A stretch of DNA of 64,000 nt from Herminiimonas sp. KBW02. GTDB taxonomy: Bacteria > Pseudomonadota > Gammaproteobacteria > Burkholderiales > Burkholderiaceae_D. The notes beneath the pieces are model-generated. The model searched no databases. It worked only from the letters and a program-made list of their open reading frames with translations, and was not told where the DNA came from. Positions within the stretch are counted from its first letter, which is position 1; every line of letters begins with the position of its first letter. Shown piece by piece: positions 48,376 through 56,247 of this stretch. A program made the translations under genes and the position numbers. The DNA is taken from contig NZ_QAJP01000001.1 in the NCBI RefSeq assembly GCF_003852535.1, positions 32,602-96,601 on the forward strand, in the 5' to 3' direction.

Positions 48376-48762
48376 TCATGATGTCGCGTTCTTCATTCCC
48401 TTCAGTGAGACAACCAGAAGGCAAAATATAGTACATATAGTGGCAGCGGTAACCGTTTGCCTTGAAGTCGGAAAAACAATGAATGTAAACCCGTGTCCCT
48501 TTACTATGGCTGAGAAGCTTGATACGCAAAACGGCATGAAGAAAAAACGGAAAATTTGCCACTGGCTTAGGTTGGTTGGTGTAAAAGGAAAACCGGTGGT
48601 GCTAAAAAGTAGGCCGAAGCCCATCATTGTACCAATGCCGAGTGAGGTTAGCCAAAGCGTGGGAGACGGGTCGAAATACCAGAAGATGGTAAGGCTGTAC
48701 CAGATGAAATAGCACCAGAGAACAGCACGACCTAATGATAATCGCGATAGATAATCAATCAT
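48376..48762 (-). CDS. Small multi-pass membrane protein of unknown function
   Basis: The ATG at 48762 gives 128 residues; the frame is open up to a TTG at 48858 but the extension is not protein-like. Four hydrophobic segments are visible: LWCYFIWYSLTIFWYF, LTSLGIGTMMGFGLLF, FRFFFMPFCVSSFSAIV and ATICTIFCLLVV. The pattern resembles conserved membrane proteins of unknown function in Burkholderiales. It lies about 90 bp downstream of the haloacid dehalogenase gene on the same strand, so it may be the last gene of that operon. Confidence 0.6.
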   Translation of the reverse strand: MIDYLSRLSLGRAVLWCYFIWYSLTIFWYFDPSPTLWLTSLGIGTMMGFGLLFSTTGFPFTPTNLSQWQIFRFFFMPFCVSSFSAIVKGHGFTFIVFPTSRQTVTAATICTIFCLLVVSLKGMKNATS

Positions 48763-48854
48763 GGAAGCGGGGCAACAAAGCCGGAAAGGTCTAAGATTGG
48801 CAGTTATGGCATGCCGCCAACCTTGCGGCGACGACATGCCAACCGGACGAAAGG

Positions 48855-49553
48855 TCAAGCTGCGCCCAGAGCGACTTGCTGTTCCAGTAACATGTCAGTC
48901 ATAGTTTCAAGATTTGGCGCTGTGTATGTGGGCCGTACGCCCATTTCCTCGAATACCGAATTGCGTCGATTTACCCAACATACTGGGAAACCAAAATGTG
49001 CGGCTGCCGTTGCGTCCCAAGCATTGGAGGAAACGAACAGCACATTTTCTCGTGGCAGCCCCATACGCGTCTCAGCCAATGCATAGACGCTCGAGTGTGG
49101 CTTGAATACTTGCACTGATTCGACACTGATTAAGTCGTCGAAGGCCCAGCCCAATTTCGAGTTCTCTACCACTTGTGAAATGGTCGCAATCGAACCGTTA
49201 GAAATGATCCCTAACGGGAAACCCGCGTCACGCAGTCGTTGTAACGCGGCAGGCGTATCTCGGTGTGGCTGAAGGTGCAAGTAGGCATCACTGAGACGGC
49301 GGTGTAATGTTTCATCGAGTTTGAGTTCGAAATGAGCGCAGGTGTAGCGGAGCGCATCTTCGGTTGTCTTTTCGAAATTCACATAGCGATCCATCAGGCT
49401 TCGTAACCAGGTGTACTCCAGTTGTTTTTGACGCCACAATATTGCGATGGCATCGCCCATCGTGGGATAAACCTCTTCACATAGTTTGCTTACAGACTGA
49501 ACATCGTACAAGGTTCCATAAAGATCGAAGACGATACTTTTGATATTTTTCAT
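48855..49553 (-). CDS. (S)-2-haloacid dehalogenase, type II
   Basis: This 232-residue HAD-superfamily enzyme hydrolyses L-2-haloalkanoates such as chloroacetate to hydroxyacids. All active-site positions known for the type are visible: nucleophile Asp and Thr in FDLYGTLYD (about 9-16), Arg in LWRQKQLEYTWLRS, Ser-Asn in ISNGS, Lys and Tyr in FKPHSSVY, and SSNAWDA. There is no signal peptide, so it is cytoplasmic. A strong GGAGAG ribosome site precedes the ATG. It lies 56 bp after an ActP-type transporter gene; together they form an uptake-and-dehalogenation pair under a sigma-54 promoter. Confidence 0.93.
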   Translation of the reverse strand: MKNIKSIVFDLYGTLYDVQSVSKLCEEVYPTMGDAIAILWRQKQLEYTWLRSLMDRYVNFEKTTEDALRYTCAHFELKLDETLHRRLSDAYLHLQPHRDTPAALQRLRDAGFPLGIISNGSIATISQVVENSKLGWAFDDLISVESVQVFKPHSSVYALAETRMGLPRENVLFVSSNAWDATAAAHFGFPVCWVNRRNSVFEEMGVRPTYTAPNLETMTDMLLEQQVALGAA

Positions 49554-49609
49554 TTACTGCTCTCCTTTGATGTTACGGCTTCCTCGCCGTAAGTTAAATA
49601 AATGGATGA

Positions 49610-51136
49610 TTAATGAACTTCAACACCGGTCTGTGCACGGTATAGAACCTCTTCAAAGCGTTCTTCATTGGCTAGGTCCCTACCGCCGAGGAAAGTACCC
49701 GCGATCGCCCCTAGAAAGCCGAGGGGCAGGCTGAGAACGGTTGGATTCACGATTGGGAAAATCGCTGTCTTACCCATGAATGCTGGACCGATAAAAGCCA
49801 GACCAGCAGCCGATACCAGACCGACCGTGATGCCGCCAATAACACCCGCAGTATTGAAGCGTCTCCAGAACAGCGACAGCACTATGACCGGGAAATTTGC
49901 CGACGCCGCGATAGAAATGGCAAGGATTACTAGCACTGCGACATTCACACCTTCAGCTAGTAACCCGAGCGCTGTTGCAATTACGCCGATAGCCAGGGTC
50001 GAGAGTTTTGCTACGCGGACTTGATCTGCTTCACTGACTTTGCCGTGGCGGATTACATTCACATACAAGTCGTGTGCTACGGTGCCGGATGTGGCTAGGG
50101 TGAGGCCCGCGACTACCGCGAGGATGGTTGCAAAGGCTACCGCGCAGACTACCGCGAGGAATATCTCTCCTCCGATTGAGCCGGCGCCACCCCCTAAGGC
50201 TTGTGCCAACAGAGGCAGGGCAAGATTGCCGCCTTTGTCGACGGCGCGAATTGCATCCTGACCAACGAAGATCGCGGCGGCAAAGCCAATGAGGGTCGTG
50301 GCAAGGAAGAACGAACCCGCCAGGAACATCAGCCAGATGACTGATTTCCGTGCAGTCTTTGCGTCAGGCACGGTGAAGAATCTCGTCATGATGTGTGGAA
50401 GGCCAGCAGTACCGACGATCAGACTGAGTGACAGCGAAAATGCGTCCAGTGGATGTTTCAGATAATTGCCGGGCGCGAGCATCTGCAGACCGTATTTGTC
50501 TTCCGCAGTGGAAAATAACTTAAGCGGGTTAAAGCCAACTTTCGCCAACAGCCAAGTCACCAGTACGGTAGCAGTGGCCAACAATAGTACAGCCTTGATG
50601 ATCTGCACCCAGGTAGTGGCGATCATGCCTCCGAAGCGTACGTACACTACCATGCCGATGCCAACGAAGATAACCGCGGTGGAATAGGGCACACCGAGCA
50701 GCAATTTCATCAGTGCACCGGCTCCCGCAAGTTGCGGAATCATGTAAGCCACATTGACGATAGCCGTGCCGACTACTGCAGCGAGACGCGCTTGCGGGCG
50801 TTGCATTCGGTAGGCGATGACATCACCCAATGTGAAACGTCCTGTGTTACGGATCGGCTCTGCTACGACCATCAAGATCAGCAGAAAGGCTGCCAGCGCC
50901 GAGACGGCGTAAAGCGATCCGTCCATGCCGTATAAGGCAGTCAAACCGGTAAAGCCGAGAAAGGCTGCAGCGCTCATCCAGTCGCCGGCGAGGGCAAAGC
51001 CATTTTCTTTGGCCGACAGGTTGCCGCCAGCCGCATAGAATTCGCTGGTGGTATTGGTACGCCGCGCAGCCCAGTAAGTTACTACTAGCGTGAGTGACAG
51101 GATCAACACAAAAATGCCAAGTGTGAGGAGCTTCAT
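49610..51136 (-). CDS. actP: ActP-like sodium/solute symporter (acetate or haloacetate uptake)
   Basis: This 508-residue member of the SSS family has about 13 membrane helices. The N-terminal TYWAARRTNTTSEFYAAGGNLSAKENGFALAGDWMSAAAFLG and the LTALYGMDGS segment are typical of ActP acetate permeases. It overlaps the DUF485 gene by 4 bp, the standard yjcH-actP arrangement. Since the next gene is a haloacid dehalogenase and not acetyl-CoA synthetase, haloacetates may be the substrate; ActP homologues in Burkholderia act as haloacid permeases. Confidence 0.88.
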   Translation of the reverse strand: MKLLTLGIFVLILSLTLVVTYWAARRTNTTSEFYAAGGNLSAKENGFALAGDWMSAAAFLGFTGLTALYGMDGSLYAVSALAAFLLILMVVAEPIRNTGRFTLGDVIAYRMQRPQARLAAVVGTAIVNVAYMIPQLAGAGALMKLLLGVPYSTAVIFVGIGMVVYVRFGGMIATTWVQIIKAVLLLATATVLVTWLLAKVGFNPLKLFSTAEDKYGLQMLAPGNYLKHPLDAFSLSLSLIVGTAGLPHIMTRFFTVPDAKTARKSVIWLMFLAGSFFLATTLIGFAAAIFVGQDAIRAVDKGGNLALPLLAQALGGGAGSIGGEIFLAVVCAVAFATILAVVAGLTLATSGTVAHDLYVNVIRHGKVSEADQVRVAKLSTLAIGVIATALGLLAEGVNVAVLVILAISIAASANFPVIVLSLFWRRFNTAGVIGGITVGLVSAAGLAFIGPAFMGKTAIFPIVNPTVLSLPLGFLGAIAGTFLGGRDLANEERFEEVLYRAQTGVEVH

Positions 51137-51498
51137 GATTGGTTGCTCCTTGCGTGCTTGGCGCCAACCATGGCGTTGACCTTTCTATCAAAGATATTGT
51201 TGGCGGCCCGTACATACAACACGGCCGCCGCCCAGCAGACTAGGTAGGCCAGCAGGATCAGGAAGAATCCAATATTGAGCGCCCCTACGAGCTTGGTTGA
51301 CATCAGCGGCCTGGCGAATCCCGCTAGCAGCGTGAGACAAAAAAAGAAACCGAGGCTGACCACTAGCAAGGGACCTACGATGCGTTTTTTTGCCTGCATC
51401 AAATCGCGAAATCCTGGTGAACTGCAGGATTGTAAATATTGCGTGTGAGGTGGGGCGGTGAGCGGTTCGTGCTCGGTGAGTAATAAATTTGCAGCCAT
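51133..51498 (-). CDS. DUF485 membrane protein (YjcH-like)
   Basis: The protein has 121 residues. After a polar N-terminus of about 40 residues come two membrane helices, VGPLLVVSLGFFFCLTLLAGF and NIGFFLILLAYLVCWAAAVLYV, as in DUF485 proteins. These small proteins accompany ActP and probably form part of the transporter. Its stop overlaps the actP start by 4 bp (ATGA). It is the first gene after the -24/-12 promoter at 51568-51584. Confidence 0.88.
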   Translation of the reverse strand: MAANLLLTEHEPLTAPPHTQYLQSCSSPGFRDLMQAKKRIVGPLLVVSLGFFFCLTLLAGFARPLMSTKLVGALNIGFFLILLAYLVCWAAAVLYVRAANNIFDRKVNAMVGAKHARSNQS

Positions 51499-51567
51499 TT
51501 CCGTGTCTCCTGATGTGAAGTTATGCCTCTCGTGCCTCTAACGGGCAATTGACGGCATCACTCCTTT

Positions 51568-51584
51568 AGCAGTCTTCGTGCCAA
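51568..51584 (-). promoter_or_regulatory. Sigma-54 (-24/-12) promoter of the DUF485-actP-dehalogenase operon
   Basis: Read on the minus strand, TGGCACGAAGACTGCTA contains GG and GC separated by exactly 10 bases and matches the consensus except for one base in the -12 element. It lies about 70 bp upstream of the DUF485 start. The neighbouring gene encodes a sigma-54 activator. Confidence 0.8.
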
Positions 51585-51671
51585 ATGCATAAGTCATTGA
51601 TTTGTAAGAAAAAGAAGATGGATGTGGAAAATTTTATTGAGAAAAATAGAAAAATATGAGTCAAAGTAGAA

Positions 51672-51701
51672 TCAATGTGAGTCATAGAAGAATCACATTG
51701 A
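51672..51701. promoter_or_regulatory. Candidate activator-binding dyad (upstream activating sequence)
   Basis: A perfect 9-bp inverted repeat, TCAATGTGA-N12-TCACATTGA, lies about 90-130 bp upstream of the sigma-54 promoter, a usual distance for enhancer sites. A partly similar copy (GAGTCA, AGAATCA) begins about 20 bp before it at about 51659, suggesting two sites in tandem. Confidence 0.6.
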
Positions 51702-51840
51702 ATAAATTAGATTATTTCTGGTTTTAACCTAATTTATTTAGAGTAAAGAAGGAGTTCCCATACTTTTACAAATTGATTCATAATTGAATCAGCGGCAAAT
51801 TTGCATTTGTAGAAAGTTCGTTTCTAACCCTGGAGGTTTC

Positions 51841-53493
51841 ATGTCGCCATCACCTCAAGCCCTTGCTGCCCTGTTGTCGCGGCTGCCCATCGGTATCATT
51901 ACGCGGCAACGAGACGGGTCTGTCTGGTTTAATGATTTCTTCGGCACCCATCATCCAAAATTTGCATCGATTGATGTTCCTGCCCTTGATCAATGGCTTA
52001 GCGGTGGCATAGCACCGATAGGTATGGTCGAAGTTGAGGGGGAGCAATATCAGGCTGAATGTGAGGTGCTTGAAGAAAGTGAAGCGCTGTTATTGTGGCC
52101 GACCGCCACCGCAGTGAAGTTCGCGCCGCAGATGCAGCAGCTTGAACAGATGTACCAGGATTTCCGAGAGATTTATCGCAATTCATTTGACGGCATTTTT
52201 ATCGCAGATGGCATGGGTAACACCTTAATGGTTAATGAGGGGTGTGAGCGCAATTACGGAGTGTCAGCCAGTGAAATGATTGGTCGACACGTGTCGGAAT
52301 TTCAGCGTAGTGGCCTGATCAGTCCTGTCATCGCCATGCGCGTGATTGAGAGTCGTCAGCGTATCAGTGCCGTACAGGAAACGAGCATCGGTAAGACCAT
52401 TATGGTTACGGGCATTCCCTTGTTAGACGATCAAGGTGCGGTACGCAAGGTCATTATTAATTCACGCGATACGACTGAACTTATTCAATTGCAGGAGGAG
52501 TTGGCGCGAGCTCGGGAAAAACTACATCGCTTCGAAATGGAGGTAAGCCAGCTACGTATGGGTAATCCCGCTATCGCTGGCCTTATTACACGCAGTCCTG
52601 CCATGCAGCAAATTACCGCACTTGCTCAAAAGGTTGCGAAGGTGAATGCGACTGTATTGATTACGGGGGAATCCGGTGCTGGCAAGGAGGTGCTGACTCG
52701 CCTGATTCACAAGGAAAGTGCGCATCACAAGGGGCCCTTTGTGAAAATCAACTGTGGCGCCATTCCGCGAGACCTGCTGGAGTCTGAACTGTTTGGTTAC
52801 GAAGCGGGTGCCTTCACTGGAGCACAACGTCAGGGCAAGGTTGGCATGATCGAAGTGGCCGACAAAGGTACACTGTTCCTTGATGAGATTGGTGAATTAC
52901 CATTAGATTTGCAAGTCAAACTCCTGCAGGTCTTGCAAGATCGCACGTTGACACGCTTGGGCGGAACGCGGCCGATCCATGTCGATGTCAGAGTAGTAGC
53001 GGCAACTAATCGTGATTTACAGGTGATGGTAGATGCACGCCAGTTCCGCAGTGATCTCTTTTATCGACTTAATGTGGTGCCGCTCCACGTGCCACCGTTG
53101 CGTGAGCGGCGTGAAGACATATTGCCATTGATCCAGCATTTTCTGGATGAACTCAATGCGCAATACGACTTTGATAAAAGACTTTCGGAGCAGGCTTTGG
53201 CGGCACTACTTGACTACGACTGGCCAGGAAACGTACGTGAGTTGCGTAACATGGTTGAACGACTAGTTGTGACGGCACCGGAATCGTTGATTCGGTCGGA
53301 CAGTTTGCCGACGCTGCTGCGTCCAACTGAACTCGAAGGCGATATGGCAAATCTCGATATCAAGGCACGCTCTGCACATTTTGAACGTAAAATCGTGCAG
53401 GAGGCAGTAGAGCGCTATGGCAGCACGCGTGCGGCTGCTAAACATCTGCAGATAAGCCAATCAACCGTAGTTCGGCGGCTTAAGATGGATTGA
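51841..53493 (+). CDS. Sigma-54-dependent transcription activator with PAS domain
   Basis: The ATG at 51841 follows GGAGG at a good distance and gives 550 residues; the TTG at 51784 is less likely. An N-terminal sensory region is followed by a PAS domain at about 115-220 (NSFDGIFIADGMGNTLMVNEG), then the AAA+ domain: Walker A GESGAGKE near 276, the sigma-54 contact loop GAFTGA near 322, and Walker B GTLFLDEIGE near 342. A Fis-type helix-turn-helix ends the protein (about 525-548). It is divergent from the DUF485-actP-dehalogenase operon and should activate it when a haloacid or related compound is sensed. Confidence 0.93.
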   Translation: MSPSPQALAALLSRLPIGIITRQRDGSVWFNDFFGTHHPKFASIDVPALDQWLSGGIAPIGMVEVEGEQYQAECEVLEESEALLLWPTATAVKFAPQMQQLEQMYQDFREIYRNSFDGIFIADGMGNTLMVNEGCERNYGVSASEMIGRHVSEFQRSGLISPVIAMRVIESRQRISAVQETSIGKTIMVTGIPLLDDQGAVRKVIINSRDTTELIQLQEELARAREKLHRFEMEVSQLRMGNPAIAGLITRSPAMQQITALAQKVAKVNATVLITGESGAGKEVLTRLIHKESAHHKGPFVKINCGAIPRDLLESELFGYEAGAFTGAQRQGKVGMIEVADKGTLFLDEIGELPLDLQVKLLQVLQDRTLTRLGGTRPIHVDVRVVAATNRDLQVMVDARQFRSDLFYRLNVVPLHVPPLRERREDILPLIQHFLDELNAQYDFDKRLSEQALAALLDYDWPGNVRELRNMVERLVVTAPESLIRSDSLPTLLRPTELEGDMANLDIKARSAHFERKIVQEAVERYGSTRAAAKHLQISQSTVVRRLKMD

Positions 53494-53536
53494 TGTTGGC
53501 GCAGTTATGGGCGCTCGTTCCTGCGGCGCGCGCTCT

Positions 53537-53683
53537 TTAAGGCTCCGAGACATACCAACACAATACATGTGGCTCGATCAATCGGCCAAATAAGGTTGCA
53601 ATTGATAGTCCGAGCAAGTACCAGAAGCTAACAAAGGGCGTGGCTGTTTCTAGGCAATGTATTCTGACAATTTTTTGCATCAT
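53537..53683 (-). CDS. Possible 48-residue single-pass membrane protein
   Basis: The frame starts ATGATG; its first ATG overlaps the TGA of the DUF417 gene, allowing translational coupling. It encodes 48 residues with one hydrophobic segment, PFVSFWYLLGLSIATLFG, and a polar start. I know no family. The overlap with the upstream stop and the membrane-like sequence are the only support. It could be a chance frame, since the track of known small proteins here is empty. Confidence 0.3.
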   Translation of the reverse strand: MMQKIVRIHCLETATPFVSFWYLLGLSIATLFGRLIEPHVLCWYVSEP

Positions 53684-54186
53684 GGCCTTTGAATATTGGA
53701 TTGCGGACCTTGGAAAGACGCCTGAAGGAGGGAAATCGATGCCGCTAACAGTACAAGATCCTTAAGAAGGAATTGGCCAGGCATAGCTCCAATAGCTGGA
53801 AAGCCACCAGCCGTTACCTCTGCTACACCGGGTGTGCTAAAGAAAAAAGTGAACGTGATTAGATAGGTCGCAGCTGACATGGCCGCGCCCAATGCTGAGA
53901 AGATGGGTTGGAAAGCTCCCAAAATCAGGGCAGCTGCAGTGGATAATTCAAGTACACCGATAACGTAACTTGTTCCTTGAATTCCAAATAGAGAATGCAA
54001 CCAACTCATAACAGGACTGTTGGCGATGAATGGAGCGATGGCATTCGCTTCGTAAGAAGTAAATTTCATTCCACCAAACCAAAGAAAGACGATGATCAAT
54101 GCCCATCTGAGCAAGGCCAGAGACGAGAGCGATCCGACACTTTTTTCGGCGATTTGTAGACGTGTTTGATTTGTGCAGATGTTCAT
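53680..54186 (-). CDS. DUF417/YkgB-family membrane protein
   Basis: The protein has 168 residues and four hydrophobic segments. LLRWALIIVFLWFGGMKFTSYEANAIAPFIANSPVMSWL and the later YVIGVLELSTAAALI are typical of YkgB/DUF417, related to DoxX. E. coli members include RclC, linked to reactive chlorine resistance; the biochemical role is unknown. It lies near methionine sulfoxide reductase genes, but between them stand the nine ccm genes, so a shared role in oxidant defence is only suggestive. Confidence 0.8.
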   Translation of the reverse strand: MNICTNQTRLQIAEKSVGSLSSLALLRWALIIVFLWFGGMKFTSYEANAIAPFIANSPVMSWLHSLFGIQGTSYVIGVLELSTAAALILGAFQPIFSALGAAMSAATYLITFTFFFSTPGVAEVTAGGFPAIGAMPGQFLLKDLVLLAASISLLQASFQGPQSNIQRP

Positions 54187-54374
54187 TTTTTGGTTTCCCT
54201 TTTAGTTGTTGATTGGATGGTTAGAAGCCTCTACTTTAGGTCACTCTGATACCTGTTTCGAGACTGCATTTGCTCAATAAAATTCCGAAAAGGATCAAGT
54301 AACGAATCAATCCATTCAACATCGGTACGGCACCGATGGCCGATATCATTAAGTAAGATGAAGGGGAGTCTAGT

Positions 54375-55229
54375 TCACGGTGGCGATGAATCTTTCGTGA
54401 CCGATGCCTTTGTCAACTTGCGGGCGCGTGCAATGTCACCGGAGATAGCGGTGCGCTGTGGGTCTCCCTCAGGTAGGGTGGCTACCAAACGTTCCCAGTA
54501 GTTGACTGCCTCGGCGTAGTGACCCGCCTGTAACGCTGCCATGCCTCGCAGTTTCAGACTGGCTGCTTCTTGCGGGTTGCTAGCCAGAGCTTCATCGGTC
54601 AGTGCCTGTAGTTGGGGCGTCCATTGCTTATCGCCTGCGAAATACAATGCCTGGGCCCAACGTCCCAACAGTTCGGACGGTCGCCCCGCCAAAGTGGCGG
54701 CACGTTCGAACGCTCGGGCTGCATCGACCATGCGTTCTTCCTTCATGTAGGCGCGCCCCAGCAATGACCAACCTTCGGCCGACTCGGGCGATGTGGCTAA
54801 CAATGTTTCCAGACTCGCAGTTATTTTTTCGATATCTGGATTCGAACTTCCCGTGTGTTGGCGCGCCTGTACAAGTTGATCCAGTGAGCCCCAGTGTAGG
54901 TACAGTACTAGCGCAAGTAACGGGGTCGACAGTGCCGCAATCAGCGGAATGGCTCGACCCAGGGAAGTGCCGGCGGCATGCTCAGGATCCTGCGCATCGT
55001 CCAGCAGATTGCGGACTGCCTCGACCCGTCGCGCTTCGAATTGCATCGCGTCGAGGGTGTCAGTGCCATGCTGTGTTTCTAATTCGCGCAGACGTTCGCG
55101 GTAAAGTCCAACATTCAAATGGGTGCGATTAACGTCGACACGCCTGCGAGGAAGGCGCAGTTGTGGCACCAAAATAAAAGCTAGAGCTGCTGCGAACAGT
55201 AGTCCCGCGTAGAGCCAAAAAATGGTCAT
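54375..55229 (-). CDS. ccmI: Cytochrome c maturation protein CcmI (apocytochrome chaperone)
   Basis: The ATG at 55229 gives 284 residues and overlaps the ccmH stop (ATGA); the longer frame upstream runs through ccmH. Two N-terminal membrane helices (about 3-20 and 95-112) flank a cytoplasmic loop with an acidic/Arg pattern (LYRERLRELE). TPR-like repeats fill about 140-270 (EGWSLLGRAYMKEERMVDAARAFERAA). CcmI binds the C-terminus of apocytochrome c and hands it to CcmFH. It is the last gene of the operon. Confidence 0.9.
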   Translation of the reverse strand: MTIFWLYAGLLFAAALAFILVPQLRLPRRRVDVNRTHLNVGLYRERLRELETQHGTDTLDAMQFEARRVEAVRNLLDDAQDPEHAAGTSLGRAIPLIAALSTPLLALVLYLHWGSLDQLVQARQHTGSSNPDIEKITASLETLLATSPESAEGWSLLGRAYMKEERMVDAARAFERAATLAGRPSELLGRWAQALYFAGDKQWTPQLQALTDEALASNPQEAASLKLRGMAALQAGHYAEAVNYWERLVATLPEGDPQRTAISGDIARARKLTKASVTKDSSPP

Positions 55230-55711
55230 GAATCTTGCTCGATAGGTGGATTCGTCTTTTGCAGCAGATCGGCCAGGCGACGCTGTTCGGTATTGGACAA
55301 TGCGTTTCCGGCTACCCGACGTCGGCGCCGGCTTGCGACGATGGCAGCTATGGCCGCGCCTCCAATGAGCAATAACGTAGCCGGACCTAACCACAGCAGC
55401 GCTGTCCGGGAGGATAGTGGGGGGTCGTATAGTACGAAATCGCCGTAGCGCGAGACCATGAAGTCAATGATCTGTTCGTCGCTTTGACCTGCACCCAGCA
55501 TGCGATAGATCTCGCCGCGTAAATCGCTGGCGATGGGCGAACTTGATTCCGCAATGTTTTGGTTCTGACACTTGGGACAGCGCAGTATCGAAGTCAGATC
55601 GTGATAGCGCTGGCGTTGGCTGTCGTTGGCAAATTCACGCGTGTCGATGGCGGCTTGGCTACTACCTAGTAGCCCAAGGCCGAGAACAATCGCTATGATC
55701 AAGCGCTTCAT
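55226..55711 (-). CDS. ccmH: Cytochrome c maturation thiol-disulfide protein CcmH
   Basis: The ATG at 55711 gives 161 residues and overlaps the ccmG stop by 4 bp. A signal peptide ends near SSQA. The redox motif LRCPKC (about 44-49), followed by NQNIAESSSPIASDLR, reduces the heme-binding cysteines of apocytochrome c. A C-terminal membrane helix (LLWLGPATLLLIGGAAIAAIV) and an Arg cluster follow. Here CcmH and CcmI are separate genes, unlike the fused protein in E. coli. Confidence 0.93.
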   Translation of the reverse strand: MKRLIIAIVLGLGLLGSSQAAIDTREFANDSQRQRYHDLTSILRCPKCQNQNIAESSSPIASDLRGEIYRMLGAGQSDEQIIDFMVSRYGDFVLYDPPLSSRTALLWLGPATLLLIGGAAIAAIVASRRRRRVAGNALSNTEQRRLADLLQKTNPPIEQDS

Positions 55712-56247
55712 GGCGCAACTTCCTGCAGCAACTTGTTGTAAATGGGGGCCAGTTCTTCGTCCCAAACATGCTGATCAATGATGCCAACGTACTTGTCACG
55801 AATAATGCCTTGGGCGTCGATGAAAAAAGTCTCGGGCGCGCCATATACGCCAAGGTCCAAACCCAATGTGCCGGCCGCATCCTCTATATTTAGCCGGTAC
55901 GGGTTGTGCAAGGTACGCAACCAATGTTGTGCCGCATCCCGGTCGTCCTTGTAGTTAACACCGTAGATCGCAACACCCTGATTGGCCAGTTTGGTCAACA
56001 GGGGGTGTTCCTGACGGCAGGATGTACACCATGTCGCCCAGACGTTGACCAATGCCGGTTTTCCCTTGAGGTCGTCGCGTGTCAACATGTGCGATGTGTC
56101 GTCGAGAGACGGCAGCGCGAAGCTGGGGAAGGGCTTGCCGACTAGTGCGGAGGGCAACCGGGTTGGATCGAGGAACAGGCCGCGATAGAGCAGTACCACG
56201 ATGGATAGGAATAAGGCCAGCGGCAACAGCAGCATCAATCGCTTCAT
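55708..56247 (-). CDS. ccmG: Thiol-disulfide oxidoreductase CcmG/DsbE
   Basis: This 179-residue periplasmic thioredoxin-like protein has an N-terminal membrane anchor (about 4-22). The active site WCTSC has Cys at about 74 and 77; the usual CcmG motif is WCxxC, often WCPTC. The cis-Pro loop GVYGAPETFFID and the acidic GVNYKDD segment are typical of CcmG. It keeps apocytochrome c and CcmH reduced. Its ATG overlaps the ccmF stop by 4 bp. Confidence 0.94.
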   Translation of the reverse strand: MKRLMLLLPLALFLSIVVLLYRGLFLDPTRLPSALVGKPFPSFALPSLDDTSHMLTRDDLKGKPALVNVWATWCTSCRQEHPLLTKLANQGVAIYGVNYKDDRDAAQHWLRTLHNPYRLNIEDAAGTLGLDLGVYGAPETFFIDAQGIIRDKYVGIIDQHVWDEELAPIYNKLLQEVAP

